64,000 nucleotides of DNA from Bacillus mycoides (GCF_018742245.1 NZ_CP036132.1:3715001-3779000), one strand, 5' to 3'; positions 30,034-39,570 are shown, numbered from the stretch's first letter. Made by a program: numbers and translations. Notes: generated by a model not told the origin, from the letters alone.

Positions 30034-30595
30034 CTTTTCCTCCTATTAATAAACGACCATCGTGCCAAAAATCTCATGAAAAACATGTAACTTCTTTATC
30101 TATTTCACGCTCGCATCTTTTTTACGAAGATCATCAATAATTATTTATACTGCTTGTACAATTTCCGTACTTGAAATTATGTAATGTCTTAAAACATAAA
30201 GGTATTTACCTTAATCTTACCTACTGCAAGAAACACGATAATGTTTCACCTGATAAAAGATGACCGTTTGTCTCACACGTCTATCATTCTATCATTCCCT
30301 TTCCCGCTTTCTATCAAATAATCCCTTTGTTCATTTTACACAGTACAAATGCTACCTTGCAACAATTTACAAATATTCTTTTTATCCCCTAAAAAGGAAA
30401 AGTGTAGAGCATGCTTTCCTCTACACTTTTAAAATGAAACGCATTGTGCAAAATGCATTGACACATCCACAGACAATTATATGCTGATTTCATATATTTT
30501 TAAAGACTTTTGTTACAAAAAAAAGTTTTCTTGTAACAAAAGACAAAAAAATGTTACAAAAAATTCTTTATATCATACTTCTTCAAATCAAAGTT
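30034..30595. other. Gene-free region with two long hairpins
   Basis: No gene is supported on either strand. AAAAGTGTAGAG (30398-30409) pairs perfectly with CTCTACACTTTT (30419-30430). Near 30509-30541, TTTTGTTACAA pairs with TTGTAACAAAA, and a third TGTTACAAAA word follows. The second hairpin lies about 55 nt past the end of the GGDEF-like gene and could be its terminator. Confidence 0.5.
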
Positions 30596-31249
30596 TCATT
30601 CATGACTTTGCAAGTTTCTATAATTATACAATTGATTTTGTGCCTTTCTAAACAAATCTTCAAAAGTTTTCCCTTCTATCGGATAACTTGCCGCTCCAAA
30701 TAACAGTGTGACACTTAATAAATCATTCGCTATTTCATTTTGAATATTTTTGATTAATCGATTTGTTATTGTTGACTTTTCATAGCCATTATCAATCACT
30801 ACAATAACATACTTATTTTCATCCCATTTAGTAACGACATCACCTTTTCGAATTGTCTTTACAATGGTATGTTCCAATTTTTGCACTAACACTTCCAACC
30901 TTTTTTCTTGCACTGTGTCTTTTAATCCTTCCCATTCTTTTACAGAAAGAATGTACACTGTAATATTACGAGAATCTCGTTCCGATAAAGCAGCTAATTT
31001 CCCAAAAAAATCAACAACAAAATCGTTGCTTGCCATTCCTCCTACTTCCGTATTCATACGCCCACTCTCTCTTTTATCATACCAATGTCCAAAATAGCAG
31101 CTTAGTATCATTTGCAATATATAAATAATAAAGACGGTATAAAATGATCGCGAATCCAGTTTTGTAATTACGTCCTGCAGCGCAATCCATTCTGTAACTG
31201 CCACTGTATTCCCAAGTAGTAATCCACTTATTTTCCCTTTATATTTCAT
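30596..31249 (-). CDS. Membrane protein with degenerate GGDEF domain
   Basis: The 217-residue product has two hydrophobic segments (about residues 8-25 and 38-54) and a C-terminal domain laid out like GGDEF. The signature position reads VTKWDENKYVIVV instead of RYGGDEF. The late motif LFGAASYPIEGKTFEDLFRKAQNQLY is typical of GGDEF ends. Loss of the GGDEF residues predicts no diguanylate cyclase activity. It may be a signalling adaptor or c-di-GMP sensor, and together with YkuI gives two catalytically broken proteins of this type in the window. Confidence 0.75.
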   Translation of the reverse strand: MKYKGKISGLLLGNTVAVTEWIALQDVITKLDSRSFYTVFIIYILQMILSCYFGHWYDKRESGRMNTEVGGMASNDFVVDFFGKLAALSERDSRNITVYILSVKEWEGLKDTVQEKRLEVLVQKLEHTIVKTIRKGDVVTKWDENKYVIVVIDNGYEKSTITNRLIKNIQNEIANDLLSVTLLFGAASYPIEGKTFEDLFRKAQNQLYNYRNLQSHE

Positions 31250-31413
31250 ACTTTCCCTCCCTTCTATACTAATATATGCTTCTATAACAATAATGTTTTT
31301 CTACAAAATAAAAAATGTACATATTCCATGTACATTTCTACTTAAGCTCGTATACCTTTTCTATTTTATTTCATATATATACTATATATCGTTTTTAGAA
31401 AGGAGTGACCTAT

Positions 31414-31647
31414 ATGCTTCAAAAAGAAAATCTATTAGATATTATGCGCTTACTAGCTGGCTTTTTATTATCATTAAAATTACTATTTAACTCTTTCGGA
31501 ATAAACTTCATTACAAACGATCAAATTGACGCTCTAGTAAATGTTATTTCATTTCTATTCATTCTATATTTTGGATACAAAAATAACTATGTTGGAAAAA
31601 AAGGAGTGGAACAAAAGAAATTACTCAAGAAGCACAATCTTCATTAA
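31414..31647 (+). CDS. Phage holin-like small membrane protein
   Basis: The 77-residue product starts at MLQKENLLDIMRLL after AAAGGAGTG. It has two membrane segments (about 10-27 and 41-58) followed by YFGYKNNYVGKKGVEQKK, which resembles the tail of SPP1/PhiLC3-type holins. No endolysin or other phage gene lies nearby, so it is an orphan, either a domesticated remnant or a recruited membrane-permeability protein. Confidence 0.65.
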   Translation: MLQKENLLDIMRLLAGFLLSLKLLFNSFGINFITNDQIDALVNVISFLFILYFGYKNNYVGKKGVEQKKLLKKHNLH

Positions 31648-31678
31648 AGAAGGAACCTTTCGCACAGGTTCCTTCTTA
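31646..31678. terminator. Bidirectional terminator
   Basis: AAGAAGGAACCT and AGGTTCCTTCTT form a 12-bp stem between the convergent holin-like and DUF11-like genes. Confidence 0.88.
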
Positions 31679-32179
31679 TCATTTTCTGACAACCACTTCA
31701 TTTGTTTGTAGCGGTCCATATGATACTCCTTTATATTGAAATGTATATGTAGCCTGAAATAATGAATTGGGAGGAGCTTTATCTTTATTTGCTTTTATTT
31801 GACAAATTAATTCTACCCTTTCACTCGGCGATAGATTATCGATTCGCCACCTTACAAGCTGAAATAAAAACTCACTTATTCCCTTATCTGCTTTTAAAGA
31901 GTTTGGGATATACGCGAAATAATCACGAATCATATGACTTACAACTACTCGCGAAATCATTTCAACGCCTTTGTTTTCAACTTCAAGTCGAATAATTAGT
32001 ATGTCATTAACATCATAGATCATCTCATATGAAAATTTTTCTTTATACATACTACGGATTTGCAATGTGACTGCTACATTAGATGCTTCCGTGTCCTTTT
32101 TAGAACCATCAATCCACAAAACCGGCTGTAACGGTATAGAATATCTTCCTTGATCCGAAATTCGTTTCCATATTTTCAT
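31679..32179 (-). CDS. DUF11-like beta-sandwich protein
   Basis: The 166-residue product has no signal peptide. Residues 50-160 look like the DUF11 repeat: DILIIRLEVENKG, an inserted RVVVSHMIRDYFAYIPNS segment, and WRIDNLSPSERVELICQIKA near the end. DUF11 domains are usually found in surface proteins, so a single cytoplasmic-looking copy is uncommon. The start follows GAGGTGAATATATT. The function is unknown. Confidence 0.65.
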   Translation of the reverse strand: MKIWKRISDQGRYSIPLQPVLWIDGSKKDTEASNVAVTLQIRSMYKEKFSYEMIYDVNDILIIRLEVENKGVEMISRVVVSHMIRDYFAYIPNSLKADKGISEFLFQLVRWRIDNLSPSERVELICQIKANKDKAPPNSLFQATYTFQYKGVSYGPLQTNEVVVRK

Positions 32180-32438
32180 AATATATTCACCTCATTCCAG
32201 ATGTATCATCTATACAACTTTATTCTTCCTCTCGATACAATAAACTACACTTAGAAAAAATATTGAACTTGTTACAAACCATCTAAATTTTTTCTTTTCC
32301 TTTTATCCTATTCGACAATATAAAGAAAAAACCATTTTTAATAGGTAGACACAGGTTATTCTTTATTAAATATTTTTTTACAATTCCCTTCCTTGACTAC
32401 ATAAAAAAAAATTATTACTCTCTCTTTTCGTCAATATA

Positions 32439-32469
32439 ATAAAGTGAAACTTTAATCAATCGGGATAAA
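32439..32469. repeat. Collapsed bcr1 remnant (21 bp between ATAAA repeats)
   Basis: ATAAA (32439-32443), then GTGAAACTTTAATCA and ATCGGG, then ATAAA (32465-32469). The first 15 nt equal one end of the full bcr1 copies, and CGGG plus ATAAA equals the other end. The interior of about 125 bp is gone. Confidence 0.6.
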
Positions 32470-32490
32470 ATACTTTGGCTTAAGAAAACA

Positions 32491-32519
32491 TTTACCTTTT
32501 AGTCAAATTTGACTATAAT
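32491..32519 (+). promoter_or_regulatory. Candidate promoter of the drug exporter
   Basis: TTTACC (32491-32496), 17 nt, then TATAAT (32514-32519). The palindrome AGTCAAATTTGACT (32501-32514) lies inside the spacer and may be an operator. Confidence 0.5.
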
Positions 32520-32583
32520 ATAATTTATGATTTCCATCCTTTATATCATGTCAATGCAATTTTTTATAAATGAAGAGGGAACG

Positions 32584-32609
32584 ATACAAACTGTACATAG
32601 AGTTTGTAT
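32584..32609. promoter_or_regulatory. Candidate PadR-family operator
   Basis: ATACAAACT (32584-32592) and AGTTTGTAT (32601-32609) form a perfect 9-bp inverted repeat with an 8-nt spacer, typical of PadR operators. A looser half-site, AAGTTTCTATATAC, precedes the padR gene itself near 34268. Confidence 0.55.
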
Positions 32610-32663
32610 ACATTGCACTAAAAAACTTAAGTTAGTTTAATTTTTATTAAAGGAGGACTACTC

Positions 32664-34205
32664 TTGGAAGCACAACTTTCAAAAAACGACTCAAGTAAAA
32701 CAAAATTTGTTGTTGCTGGTTTATTACTTGGTATTCTAATGGCAGCAATGGATAATACAATCGTCGCAACTGCGATGGCAACAATTGTCGGAGACTTAGG
32801 AGGGTTCGACAAATTCGTTTGGGTCACATCTGCCTACATGGTAGCAACAATGGCCGGAATGCCTATATTCGGTAAGCTTTCTGATATGTACGGACGAAAA
32901 CGTTTTTATATTGGTGGACTAATTCTTTTCTTATTCGGTTCTGCACTCTGCGGGACAGCATCAAGTATTGAACAACTAAGCATTTATAGAGCCATTCAAG
33001 GAATTGGTGGCGGCGCTCTTATGCCGATCGCATTTACAATTATGTATGATATATTCCCGCCTGAAAAACGCGGAAAAATGACCGGACTATTTGGTGCTGT
33101 TTTCGGAACATCTAGTGTTTTCGGACCTTTATTAGGTGCTTACATTACAGATTATATAAGTTGGCACTGGGTCTTCTATATTAATATTCCATTAGGACTT
33201 ATTTCCTTCTTCTTCATTACTAAATACTATAACGAGTCTCTAGAATATCGAAAACAAAAAATTGACTGGGCTGGTGCTATTACACTTGTCATTAGTATTA
33301 TTTGCTTGATGTTTGCCCTAGAACTTGGTGGTAAGGAATATGCATGGAACTCTAATGTGATTATTGGTTTATTTTCAACTGTTGTTATTATGCTTATTAT
33401 TTTCTTCTTCGTAGAAAGAAACGCAACCGAGCCTATTATTTCTTTCCATTTATTTAAAAAACCTTTATTTGCAGCTAGCCAAGGTGTTGCCTTTTTCTAT
33501 GGCGCAGCTTTTATCATCTGTACAGTTTATATTCCAATCTTCGTTCAAGGTGTTCTCGGTGGTTCAGCCTCAAATGCTGGATTAATTTTGACACCTATGA
33601 TGGTAGGATCTGTAATTGGAAGTCAAACTGGTGGACAGTTAGCTTCACGAACAAGTTATCGTAACATCATGATAGTATCTGGGGTTTTCTTCGTTCTTGG
33701 TATTTATTTACTAAGTACTTTAACTATGGAAACACCTCGTACACTCGTAACAATGTTTATGGTGCTTGCTGGACTTGGAGTTGGATTCTCCTTCTCAGTT
33801 TTAAGTATGGCATCTATTCACAAACTAGAAATGAGAGATCGCGGTTCTGCTACATCAACAAATTCATTCTTCCGTTCACTCGGTATGACTCTTGGTGTAA
33901 CGATTTTCGGTACAATTCAAAATCATATTTTCACTGATAAATTAAAAGCAGTCTTCCCTCCTGAACTAGCAAAAATGGCTCCTAAAGGTGGAGACACAAG
34001 CTTTTTATTATCACCAAATGCTACTGAAAAGCTACCTCCTGAAGTACTGAGCGGAATTAAGGAGGCTCTTGCAACATCTATTGCTAATACGTTCTTCTGG
34101 GCACTTATTCCGGCCATACTAAGTATTATTTGTATTTTGCTTATGGGAAATGAGCGCCTCTTCACAGGACCAGAAACGAAACAAAAACAAAAGAAAGTAA
34201 GTTAG
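32664..34205 (+). CDS. DHA2-family multidrug exporter (MFS, 14 TM)
   Basis: The 513-residue product starts at TTG after AAAGGAGG. About 14 membrane helices and the motifs DNTIVATAMATIVGDLGG (helix 1), GKLSDMYGRKR (motif A) and a GAVFGTSSVFGPLLG motif C place it with the EmrB/QacA drug:H+ antiporters. It is followed by a padR gene, and such pairs usually mean substrate-induced efflux. The substrate cannot be read from sequence. Confidence 0.9.
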   Translation: MEAQLSKNDSSKTKFVVAGLLLGILMAAMDNTIVATAMATIVGDLGGFDKFVWVTSAYMVATMAGMPIFGKLSDMYGRKRFYIGGLILFLFGSALCGTASSIEQLSIYRAIQGIGGGALMPIAFTIMYDIFPPEKRGKMTGLFGAVFGTSSVFGPLLGAYITDYISWHWVFYINIPLGLISFFFITKYYNESLEYRKQKIDWAGAITLVISIICLMFALELGGKEYAWNSNVIIGLFSTVVIMLIIFFFVERNATEPIISFHLFKKPLFAASQGVAFFYGAAFIICTVYIPIFVQGVLGGSASNAGLILTPMMVGSVIGSQTGGQLASRTSYRNIMIVSGVFFVLGIYLLSTLTMETPRTLVTMFMVLAGLGVGFSFSVLSMASIHKLEMRDRGSATSTNSFFRSLGMTLGVTIFGTIQNHIFTDKLKAVFPPELAKMAPKGGDTSFLLSPNATEKLPPEVLSGIKEALATSIANTFFWALIPAILSIICILLMGNERLFTGPETKQKQKKVS

Positions 34206-34216
34206 TATAGAAAAAA

Positions 34217-34254
34217 GAAACGGCATATCCCTTTATGAAAAAGGATATGCCGTT
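34217..34254 (+). terminator. Terminator between the exporter and padR
   Basis: AAACGGCATATCC and GGATATGCCGTTT form a 13-bp stem. It partly separates the two transcripts. Confidence 0.8.
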
Positions 34255-34296
34255 TATAATATATATAAAGTTTCTATATACAGGAGTTGAGACAGC

Positions 34297-34854
34297 ATGA
34301 GTATGAAATTAGTCATTCTCGGCTTGCTACTCGAAGGAGATAAACATCCATATGAAGTGCAGCACATTATGAAAGAACGACACATGGATTGTTATATTAA
34401 ATACGCAAAAGGATCACTGTACTACGCCTTCGAGCAATTAGAAAAGCAAGGCGCAATTCGCATTACAACTATTGTTCGAGATACGAATAGACCAGATAAA
34501 ACAATCTTTCATATAACAGAAGAAGGTAAACGGCTATTTCACACGTTACTATTAAAACAGTTCGAAGCAAAAAACCAAATATATAAACCGATCTATTCCG
34601 CACTCTCTTTTGCTCATTTTGGTGATGCTCGAGAGTTAGTTCCTATTTTAGAAAAAAAGAAAAATGATACCGTTCAATATTTACATAAAATGCAAACTAT
34701 ATACGATTGTAGCAAAGGGAACATTCCACGTGCACAACTATACATTTTACAAAGCGTTATTGAGCATATTACCGTTGAATTACAATGGTTAAACACCCTC
34801 CTTACAGATGCAGTGGCAGGACGGCTTTCAGAAATTGATATTGATGAAGGTTAA
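34297..34854 (+). CDS. PadR-family transcriptional regulator
   Basis: The 185-residue product has an N-terminal winged helix (ILGLLLEGDKHPYEVQHIMKER, then YAKGSLYYAFEQLEKQGAI) and a helical C-terminal dimerisation domain, as in PadR/VirR-like repressors. The start follows CAGGAG. It is likely the local repressor of the exporter upstream, through the inverted repeat at 32584-32609. Confidence 0.9.
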   Translation: MSMKLVILGLLLEGDKHPYEVQHIMKERHMDCYIKYAKGSLYYAFEQLEKQGAIRITTIVRDTNRPDKTIFHITEEGKRLFHTLLLKQFEAKNQIYKPIYSALSFAHFGDARELVPILEKKKNDTVQYLHKMQTIYDCSKGNIPRAQLYILQSVIEHITVELQWLNTLLTDAVAGRLSEIDIDEG

Positions 34855-34892
34855 GTTTCCGAAGAAGATAGCCCTCTTCTTCGGAAACTTAA
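34853..34892 (+). terminator. Strong stem-loop after padR
   Basis: AAGTTTCCGAAGAA and TTCTTCGGAAACTT pair perfectly. The T-run after it is weak. Confidence 0.65.
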
Positions 34893-35069
34893 CCACAATT
34901 TATTTCAATTCTCACACCTTTTCTCCACTTATTAAAATCAGAATATTTAAAATAATAATTAATAAAAAACTTTAGAATTTTCTCTTTTTAAAACAGTGGA
35001 CAAAATTCAAAAAATTGTGTTAGAATTTGTTTCAATATCATATCGCTTGTTAAATTCCTTTCAAAAGGA

Positions 35070-35235
35070 AAATAGGTACACGGAAATTTCGTTTCGTGTT
35101 TAAAAGGGAAGCTTGGTGAAACTCCAACACGGTCCCGCCACTGTAAATGCTGAGATTTCTTTTCTATGCCACTGTGAAAACGGGAAGGTGAAAGAAATTA
35201 TATAAAGCATAAGTCAGGAGACCTGCCTGTTTTAA
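35070..35235 (+). ncRNA. Cobalamin (B12) riboswitch upstream of metE
   Basis: The B12-box words are in order: AATAGGTACACGG, AGGGAAGCTTGGTGAAACTCC, ACGGTCCCGCCACTGTAA and AAGTCAGGAGACCTGCC. These are the conserved parts of the cobalamin aptamer. It sits about 140 nt before metE. Hairpins in the expression platform (GTTTTAACA with TGTTAAAAAC; ATTTCCG 35326-35332 with CGGAAAT 35339-35345) could switch read-through or translation. B12 should turn metE off, which implies a B12-dependent MetH elsewhere. Confidence 0.9.
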
Positions 35236-35374
35236 CAACACTGATAGACTCACGGATGATGATGAGGTGTTAAAAACAAAAAGGAGGGCTTATTTTTCTA
35301 TGCCTTTATGCTTTTTGTTATAGGTATTTCCGAGTAAACGGAAATGCTTACTTTCAATTAGGGAGGAATTTAAA

Positions 35375-37663
35375 ATGGCAATTCAAACAAGTAACTTAGG
35401 TTATCCACGTATCGGACTACAACGAGAGTGGAAAAAAACATTGGAAGCTTTTTGGTCCAATAAAATTGATGAAGAACAATTTTTAACGACAATGAAAGAA
35501 ATTCGCCTTCAACACGTCAAAGTACAGCAAAAAAAAGGAATTGAATTAATTCCAGTTGGCGATTTTACATATTATGACCACGTTCTGGATACGGCCTACA
35601 TGTTAGGATTCATCCCGTCACGTTTTTCAGAGTTTACCTCTTACCTTGATGTATATTTTGCAATGGCACGCGGCTCTAAAGATCATGTTGCTTCTGAAAT
35701 GACAAAATGGTTTAACACAAACTATCATTACATTGTTCCTGAATATGAAGAAGGATTACAAATCTCTTTAAAAGACAATCGTCCTCTTCGTTTATATGAA
35801 GAAGCGAAAAAAGAGTTAGGCGTTGATGGAAAACCAGTTATTTTAGGACCTTATACATTCCTAAAACTAGCAAAAGGTTATAACGAAGAGCAATTTGCCA
35901 CTATTTTAAAAGAGCTAGTTGCACCTTATGTACAATTATTCTCTGAATTACACGCAGCTGGAGCACAAATTATTCAAGTTGACGAACCAATCTTCGCATC
36001 TTTAACAAAAGATGAAATTAATCAAGCGAAAGAACTTTACGAAGCTATTCATAAAGAAGTTTCGAATGCTAATCTTCTTTTACAAACATATTTTGATAAT
36101 GTAGAAGAGAACTATGAAGAAATCATTACATTCCCTGTTTCTGGTATTGGATTAGACTTTGTTCATGGCAAAGAAGGTAATGTAAATGCTATTTCAAAAT
36201 ATGGATTCCCAGCTGATAAAATTTTAGCTATTGGTTGTATAGATGGCCGTAACATTTGGAGAGCTGATCTTGATGATGTACTTTCTTTATTTACAACATT
36301 ACAAAATCAAATCACAGCAAAAGGTTTCATTGTTCAACCTTCTTGTAGCTTATTGCATACTCCAATTGATAAAACGGGAGAAACGCACTTAGCAACTGAA
36401 TTATTTGATGCACTTGCATTTGCTAATCAAAAATTAGAAGAACTAGTCCTTATCCATTCTGCTCTTACTAAAGGTGTAGAAAGCATAAGTAGCGATTTGA
36501 CAACATATCGTAATGCACATCATGCAATCCGCTCATCAGCTGCACGTAATCGTGAAGATGTAAAAGTGGCACGCATATCACTTAAAGAAGATGATTTCTC
36601 ACGTCCTCTTCCATTTGAAAAACGATATGAACTACAGCAAGTAGCTTTACAATTACCGTTGTTACCAACAACAACTATCGGTAGCTTCCCTCAAACATCT
36701 GAAGTTCGTCAAACACGTAAACAGTGGCGTAACGGCGATATTACAAATGAACAATATAATCAATTCATTGAACAAGAAACTGCAAAGTGGATTCGTTACC
36801 AAGAAGATATTGGTCTTGATGTACTAGTACATGGTGAATTCGAAAGAACTGACATGGTGGAATATTTTGGCGAAAGACTTGCTGGTTTCTCCTTTACTAA
36901 AAACGGATGGGTACAATCATACGGTTCCCGTTGCGTAAAACCACCTGTTATTTATGGTGATGTTGCCTTTATAAGTGGAATGACTATTAAAGAAACTGTA
37001 TATGCACAAAGCTTAACAGAGAAAGTAGTAAAAGGTATGCTCACTGGACCTGTCACTATTTTAAATTGGTCATTCGTTCGAAATGATATTTCAAGAAAAG
37101 AAGTTTCATATCAAATTGCATTAGCACTTCGTCATGAAATTGAATTACTTGAATCTTCCGGAATTAGAGTAATCCAAGTCGATGAGCCTGCACTTCGTGA
37201 AGGTATGCCGTTAAAAGAAAAAGATTGGGATGCATACATTACATGGGCAGTTCAATCATTCCTTTTAGCAACATCTTCTGTAGAAAATGAAACACAAATT
37301 CATACTCATATGTGTTACAGTAACTTCGAAGATATTGTAGATGCAATTCGTGCATTAGATGCAGATGTTATTTCTATCGAAACATCAAGAAGTCATGGAG
37401 AATTTATTAATACATTAAAACATACAACATATGAAAAAGGAATTGGTCTAGGTGTATATGATATTCATAGCCCACGTGTCCCAAGTAAAGATGAAATGTT
37501 CGCAATTTTAGAACAATCTTTACAAGTATGTGATCCTAAATATTTCTGGATTAATCCAGACTGTGGTTTAAAAACACGAAGAACTGAGGAAGTTATACCT
37601 GCTTTAGAGCACATGGTTCAGGCAGCAAAAGACGCTCGTTCTCTCCTAAAAACAAACGCATAA
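35375..37663 (+). CDS. metE: Cobalamin-independent methionine synthase
   Basis: The 762-residue enzyme transfers the methyl group of methyltetrahydrofolate (polyglutamate) to homocysteine. The N-terminal half starts [15 protein letters not shown]. The catalytic half begins near [12 protein letters not shown]. Zinc ligands lie in [11 protein letters not shown] and in NPDCGLKTR. The length is typical. The start follows AGGGAGG. A cobalamin riboswitch upstream means it is used when B12 is scarce. Confidence 0.97.
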   Translation: MAIQTSNLGYPRIGLQREWKKTLEAFWSNKIDEEQFLTTMKEIRLQHVKVQQKKGIELIPVGDFTYYDHVLDTAYMLGFIPSRFSEFTSYLDVYFAMARGSKDHVASEMTKWFNTNYHYIVPEYEEGLQISLKDNRPLRLYEEAKKELGVDGKPVILGPYTFLKLAKGYNEEQFATILKELVAPYVQLFSELHAAGAQIIQVDEPIFASLTKDEINQAKELYEAIHKEVSNANLLLQTYFDNVEENYEEIITFPVSGIGLDFVHGKEGNVNAISKYGFPADKILAIGCIDGRNIWRADLDDVLSLFTTLQNQITAKGFIVQPSCSLLHTPIDKTGETHLATELFDALAFANQKLEELVLIHSALTKGVESISSDLTTYRNAHHAIRSSAARNREDVKVARISLKEDDFSRPLPFEKRYELQQVALQLPLLPTTTIGSFPQTSEVRQTRKQWRNGDITNEQYNQFIEQETAKWIRYQEDIGLDVLVHGEFERTDMVEYFGERLAGFSFTKNGWVQSYGSRCVKPPVIYGDVAFISGMTIKETVYAQSLTEKVVKGMLTGPVTILNWSFVRNDISRKEVSYQIALALRHEIELLESSGIRVIQVDEPALREGMPLKEKDWDAYITWAVQSFLLATSSVENETQIHTHMCYSNFEDIVDAIRALDADVISIETSRSHGEFINTLKHTTYEKGIGLGVYDIHSPRVPSKDEMFAILEQSLQVCDPKYFWINPDCGLKTRRTEEVIPALEHMVQAAKDARSLLKTNA

Positions 37664-37664
37664 T

Positions 37665-37702
37665 AAAAAACGTGTTATCCTTCAAAAAGGATAACACGTT
37701 TT
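37665..37702. terminator. Bidirectional terminator between metE and comJ
   Basis: AAAACGTGTTATCC and GGATAACACGTTTT form a 14-bp stem between convergent genes. Confidence 0.92.
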
Positions 37703-38092
37703 TTATTCTACACTCTCAAAATAGAAGTCGTATTGTACTTTATACAATTCATCGTCTGTTGGCTCTTCAAGAGGAGTTGCCTGCAAGACTATCATATATT
37801 CCCCGTTAGGAATAGGAATATGCAATTTATTAGAAAGAATACTTGTTATATATACTTCTTCATTCTTCACTGTGAAAGGAACTGATATCGTTCTAACCAC
37901 TTCTTCTTTCTCAATATGATTTCCGCAAGTAACTTCTACTTCACAAGTATAGTCAGAGATTGCTTCAAAAATAATAGCTCCATCCACCTCAGCATAGCCT
38001 CTTTCAAAATCTTCAGGAGTCCAATCTACATAAGGCTGCTGACCATCATAATTCATTATCATTAATTGCGAATATGAAATTGTTAATTCCAT
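37703..38092 (-). CDS. comJ: ComJ, NucA inhibitor
   Basis: The 129-residue acidic protein resembles B. subtilis ComJ (Nin), which binds and inhibits the NucA nuclease. It starts MELTISYSQLMIMNYDGQQPYVDWTP-like and is predicted to be all-beta. It lies 39 nt after nucA in the same direction, the same order as the B. subtilis nucA-comJ operon. Confidence 0.88.
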   Translation of the reverse strand: MELTISYSQLMIMNYDGQQPYVDWTPEDFERGYAEVDGAIIFEAISDYTCEVEVTCGNHIEKEEVVRTISVPFTVKNEEVYITSILSNKLHIPIPNGEYMIVLQATPLEEPTDDELYKVQYDFYFESVE

Positions 38093-38131
38093 AACTACCC
38101 CTCTCCTCCACTATGAAATGTATGCCAATTA

Positions 38132-38566
38132 CTATTTCACTTCAAATTTCACACGCGTACCATCTGGATATTTGTCTAGCTTATTCCCTACCCAAGAACC
38201 TGCACCGCGGTTATCTGCTGGACTTATATATTCAATATGGGCTCCTTTTCCACCCTCCTTACACATCGCCATCGGCCATTCATCACGATCATAACCTTTC
38301 TTCGTCGGATATGGAGCTAACGATAATTTCCTTCTATCCGCTGCACCATTACGATCAATTGTGCACATTTCTGAATGCCCTTCTTTTATAGCATCCGTTA
38401 TATGTTTCCCGGTCTCTGGGTATCGTTCTTTCGGGAACTCTAGAATTTGATCATACGTAGTTGTTTTTTTAGTACTTGTCTCCTCTGGCACAAGTACTTC
38501 ATATACCGCTACCAAAAGAGAAAGAATTGCAATAATTGAAATGATAATACCTTTAAATTGCTTCAT
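38132..38566 (-). CDS. nucA: NucA/NucB-type membrane-bound DNA-entry nuclease
   Basis: The 144-residue product has an N-terminal membrane anchor (residues 6-24) and a NucA/NucB nuclease domain. Diagnostic motifs are [33 protein letters not shown] and [15 protein letters not shown]. In B. subtilis NucA cuts bound DNA at the cell surface during competence. It is the first gene of the pair with comJ. Confidence 0.92.
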   Translation of the reverse strand: MKQFKGIIISIIAILSLLVAVYEVLVPEETSTKKTTTYDQILEFPKERYPETGKHITDAIKEGHSEMCTIDRNGAADRRKLSLAPYPTKKGYDRDEWPMAMCKEGGKGAHIEYISPADNRGAGSWVGNKLDKYPDGTRVKFEVK

Positions 38567-38802
38567 GTGTGCCTCCGTGTTCCTACCAATTTCTTTTCCT
38601 CAGTTATTATAACAAACTTCTTCTATGTATGTTTTCAGACATTATTTTAGCTCTTCCTCTCCATTTCGCCAAAAACATTCATTTTTCCTCATCTTTTCAC
38701 TAATGCTGTAGAAAACTAATAACCTTCCGACATTCTTTTTCAAAGGAAGTCCTCATAAAAGATTGAAATGATATATACGATACTTTTTGGGGAGGAACTA
38801 TC

Positions 38803-39546
38803 ATGGACGCTATTTATAAAACGAAAGATGTTACAAATAAAACAGGTATCCCAAAACATATAGTCCGAAAATATAGCCAACTCTTAGAGGAACACGGTTA
38901 TATTATTTCCAAAACAGCTGATGCTCGTATTTATAAATTGGATGATTTAAAACTATTGAAATCTATACATGAAAGAGCTGCTACATTACAAGAAGACATT
39001 TCAGAAACAATACCTATTATTTTAAAAGAAAAAGAGGCCCCACCTGTCCCTGTTATTCAAAATAAACAAGAGATACAACCGAAAGAAGATGGACGTAACT
39101 TTGAGGAGTTCATGTTAAAACTTGAAATGCTTGCTCAATTAAATGAAGCAATTATTCATCAAAACTCTACTCTCATTACACAAAATCGTTTAAAAGACGA
39201 GAAATTAGATGAACTAATGCAACAAGTTTATGTAAAAGAAGGCTCTCAAGAAAAAATGTTACAAGAGCTAGTTGTTCACGCCGCTCAAACAGATGCACTC
39301 CAAAAAGAAAAGATGGACTTATTAATGAATCATATGTATAAGCGAGAATCCAAACAAGAAGAAAAAATGAATAAACTGGTCAATCAAATTTACAATAAAG
39401 ATAGCAACCGCGATGCACAACTTATGCAAGTTATTCGCGAAATTCAAGAAACAAAAAAATTAGTCGCCGCCTCAAAAGAGCAAAGCTTCTTTCAATCATT
39501 TAAAAGTTTATTCGTTCGAACAAAACAAGATAAAATAAATGAATGA
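38803..39546 (+). CDS. MerR-like HTH protein with coiled-coil repeats
   Basis: The 247-residue product has an N-terminal MerR-type helix-turn-helix (DVTNKTGIPKHIVRKYSQLL, residues 9-28). A long coiled-coil stalk contains four units of about 18 residues of the form EKMxxLxxxxYxxxSxx (residues 132-204). The C-terminal tail KKLVAASKEQSFFQSFKSLF resembles DUF3967. This layout recalls RacA-like or plasmid partition-type DNA-binding proteins. Its target is unknown. It follows GGGGAGG. Confidence 0.8.
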   Translation: MDAIYKTKDVTNKTGIPKHIVRKYSQLLEEHGYIISKTADARIYKLDDLKLLKSIHERAATLQEDISETIPIILKEKEAPPVPVIQNKQEIQPKEDGRNFEEFMLKLEMLAQLNEAIIHQNSTLITQNRLKDEKLDELMQQVYVKEGSQEKMLQELVVHAAQTDALQKEKMDLLMNHMYKRESKQEEKMNKLVNQIYNKDSNRDAQLMQVIREIQETKKLVAASKEQSFFQSFKSLFVRTKQDKINE

Positions 39547-39570
39547 AATTTCGTATATTTTTCTAATGCA

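Larger units (their letters stand above)
32180..32663. other. Regulatory region upstream of the drug exporter
   Basis: No gene is seen. It contains a collapsed bcr1 remnant (32439-32469), a promoter with TATAAT, a palindrome AGTCAAATTTGACT (32501-32514), and the operator-like repeat at 32584-32609. Confidence 0.55.

Noticed and set aside
30478..30500. TATGCTGATTTCATA as a PlcR box
   Set aside because: The spacing is 15 rather than 16 nt and the inner A is missing.
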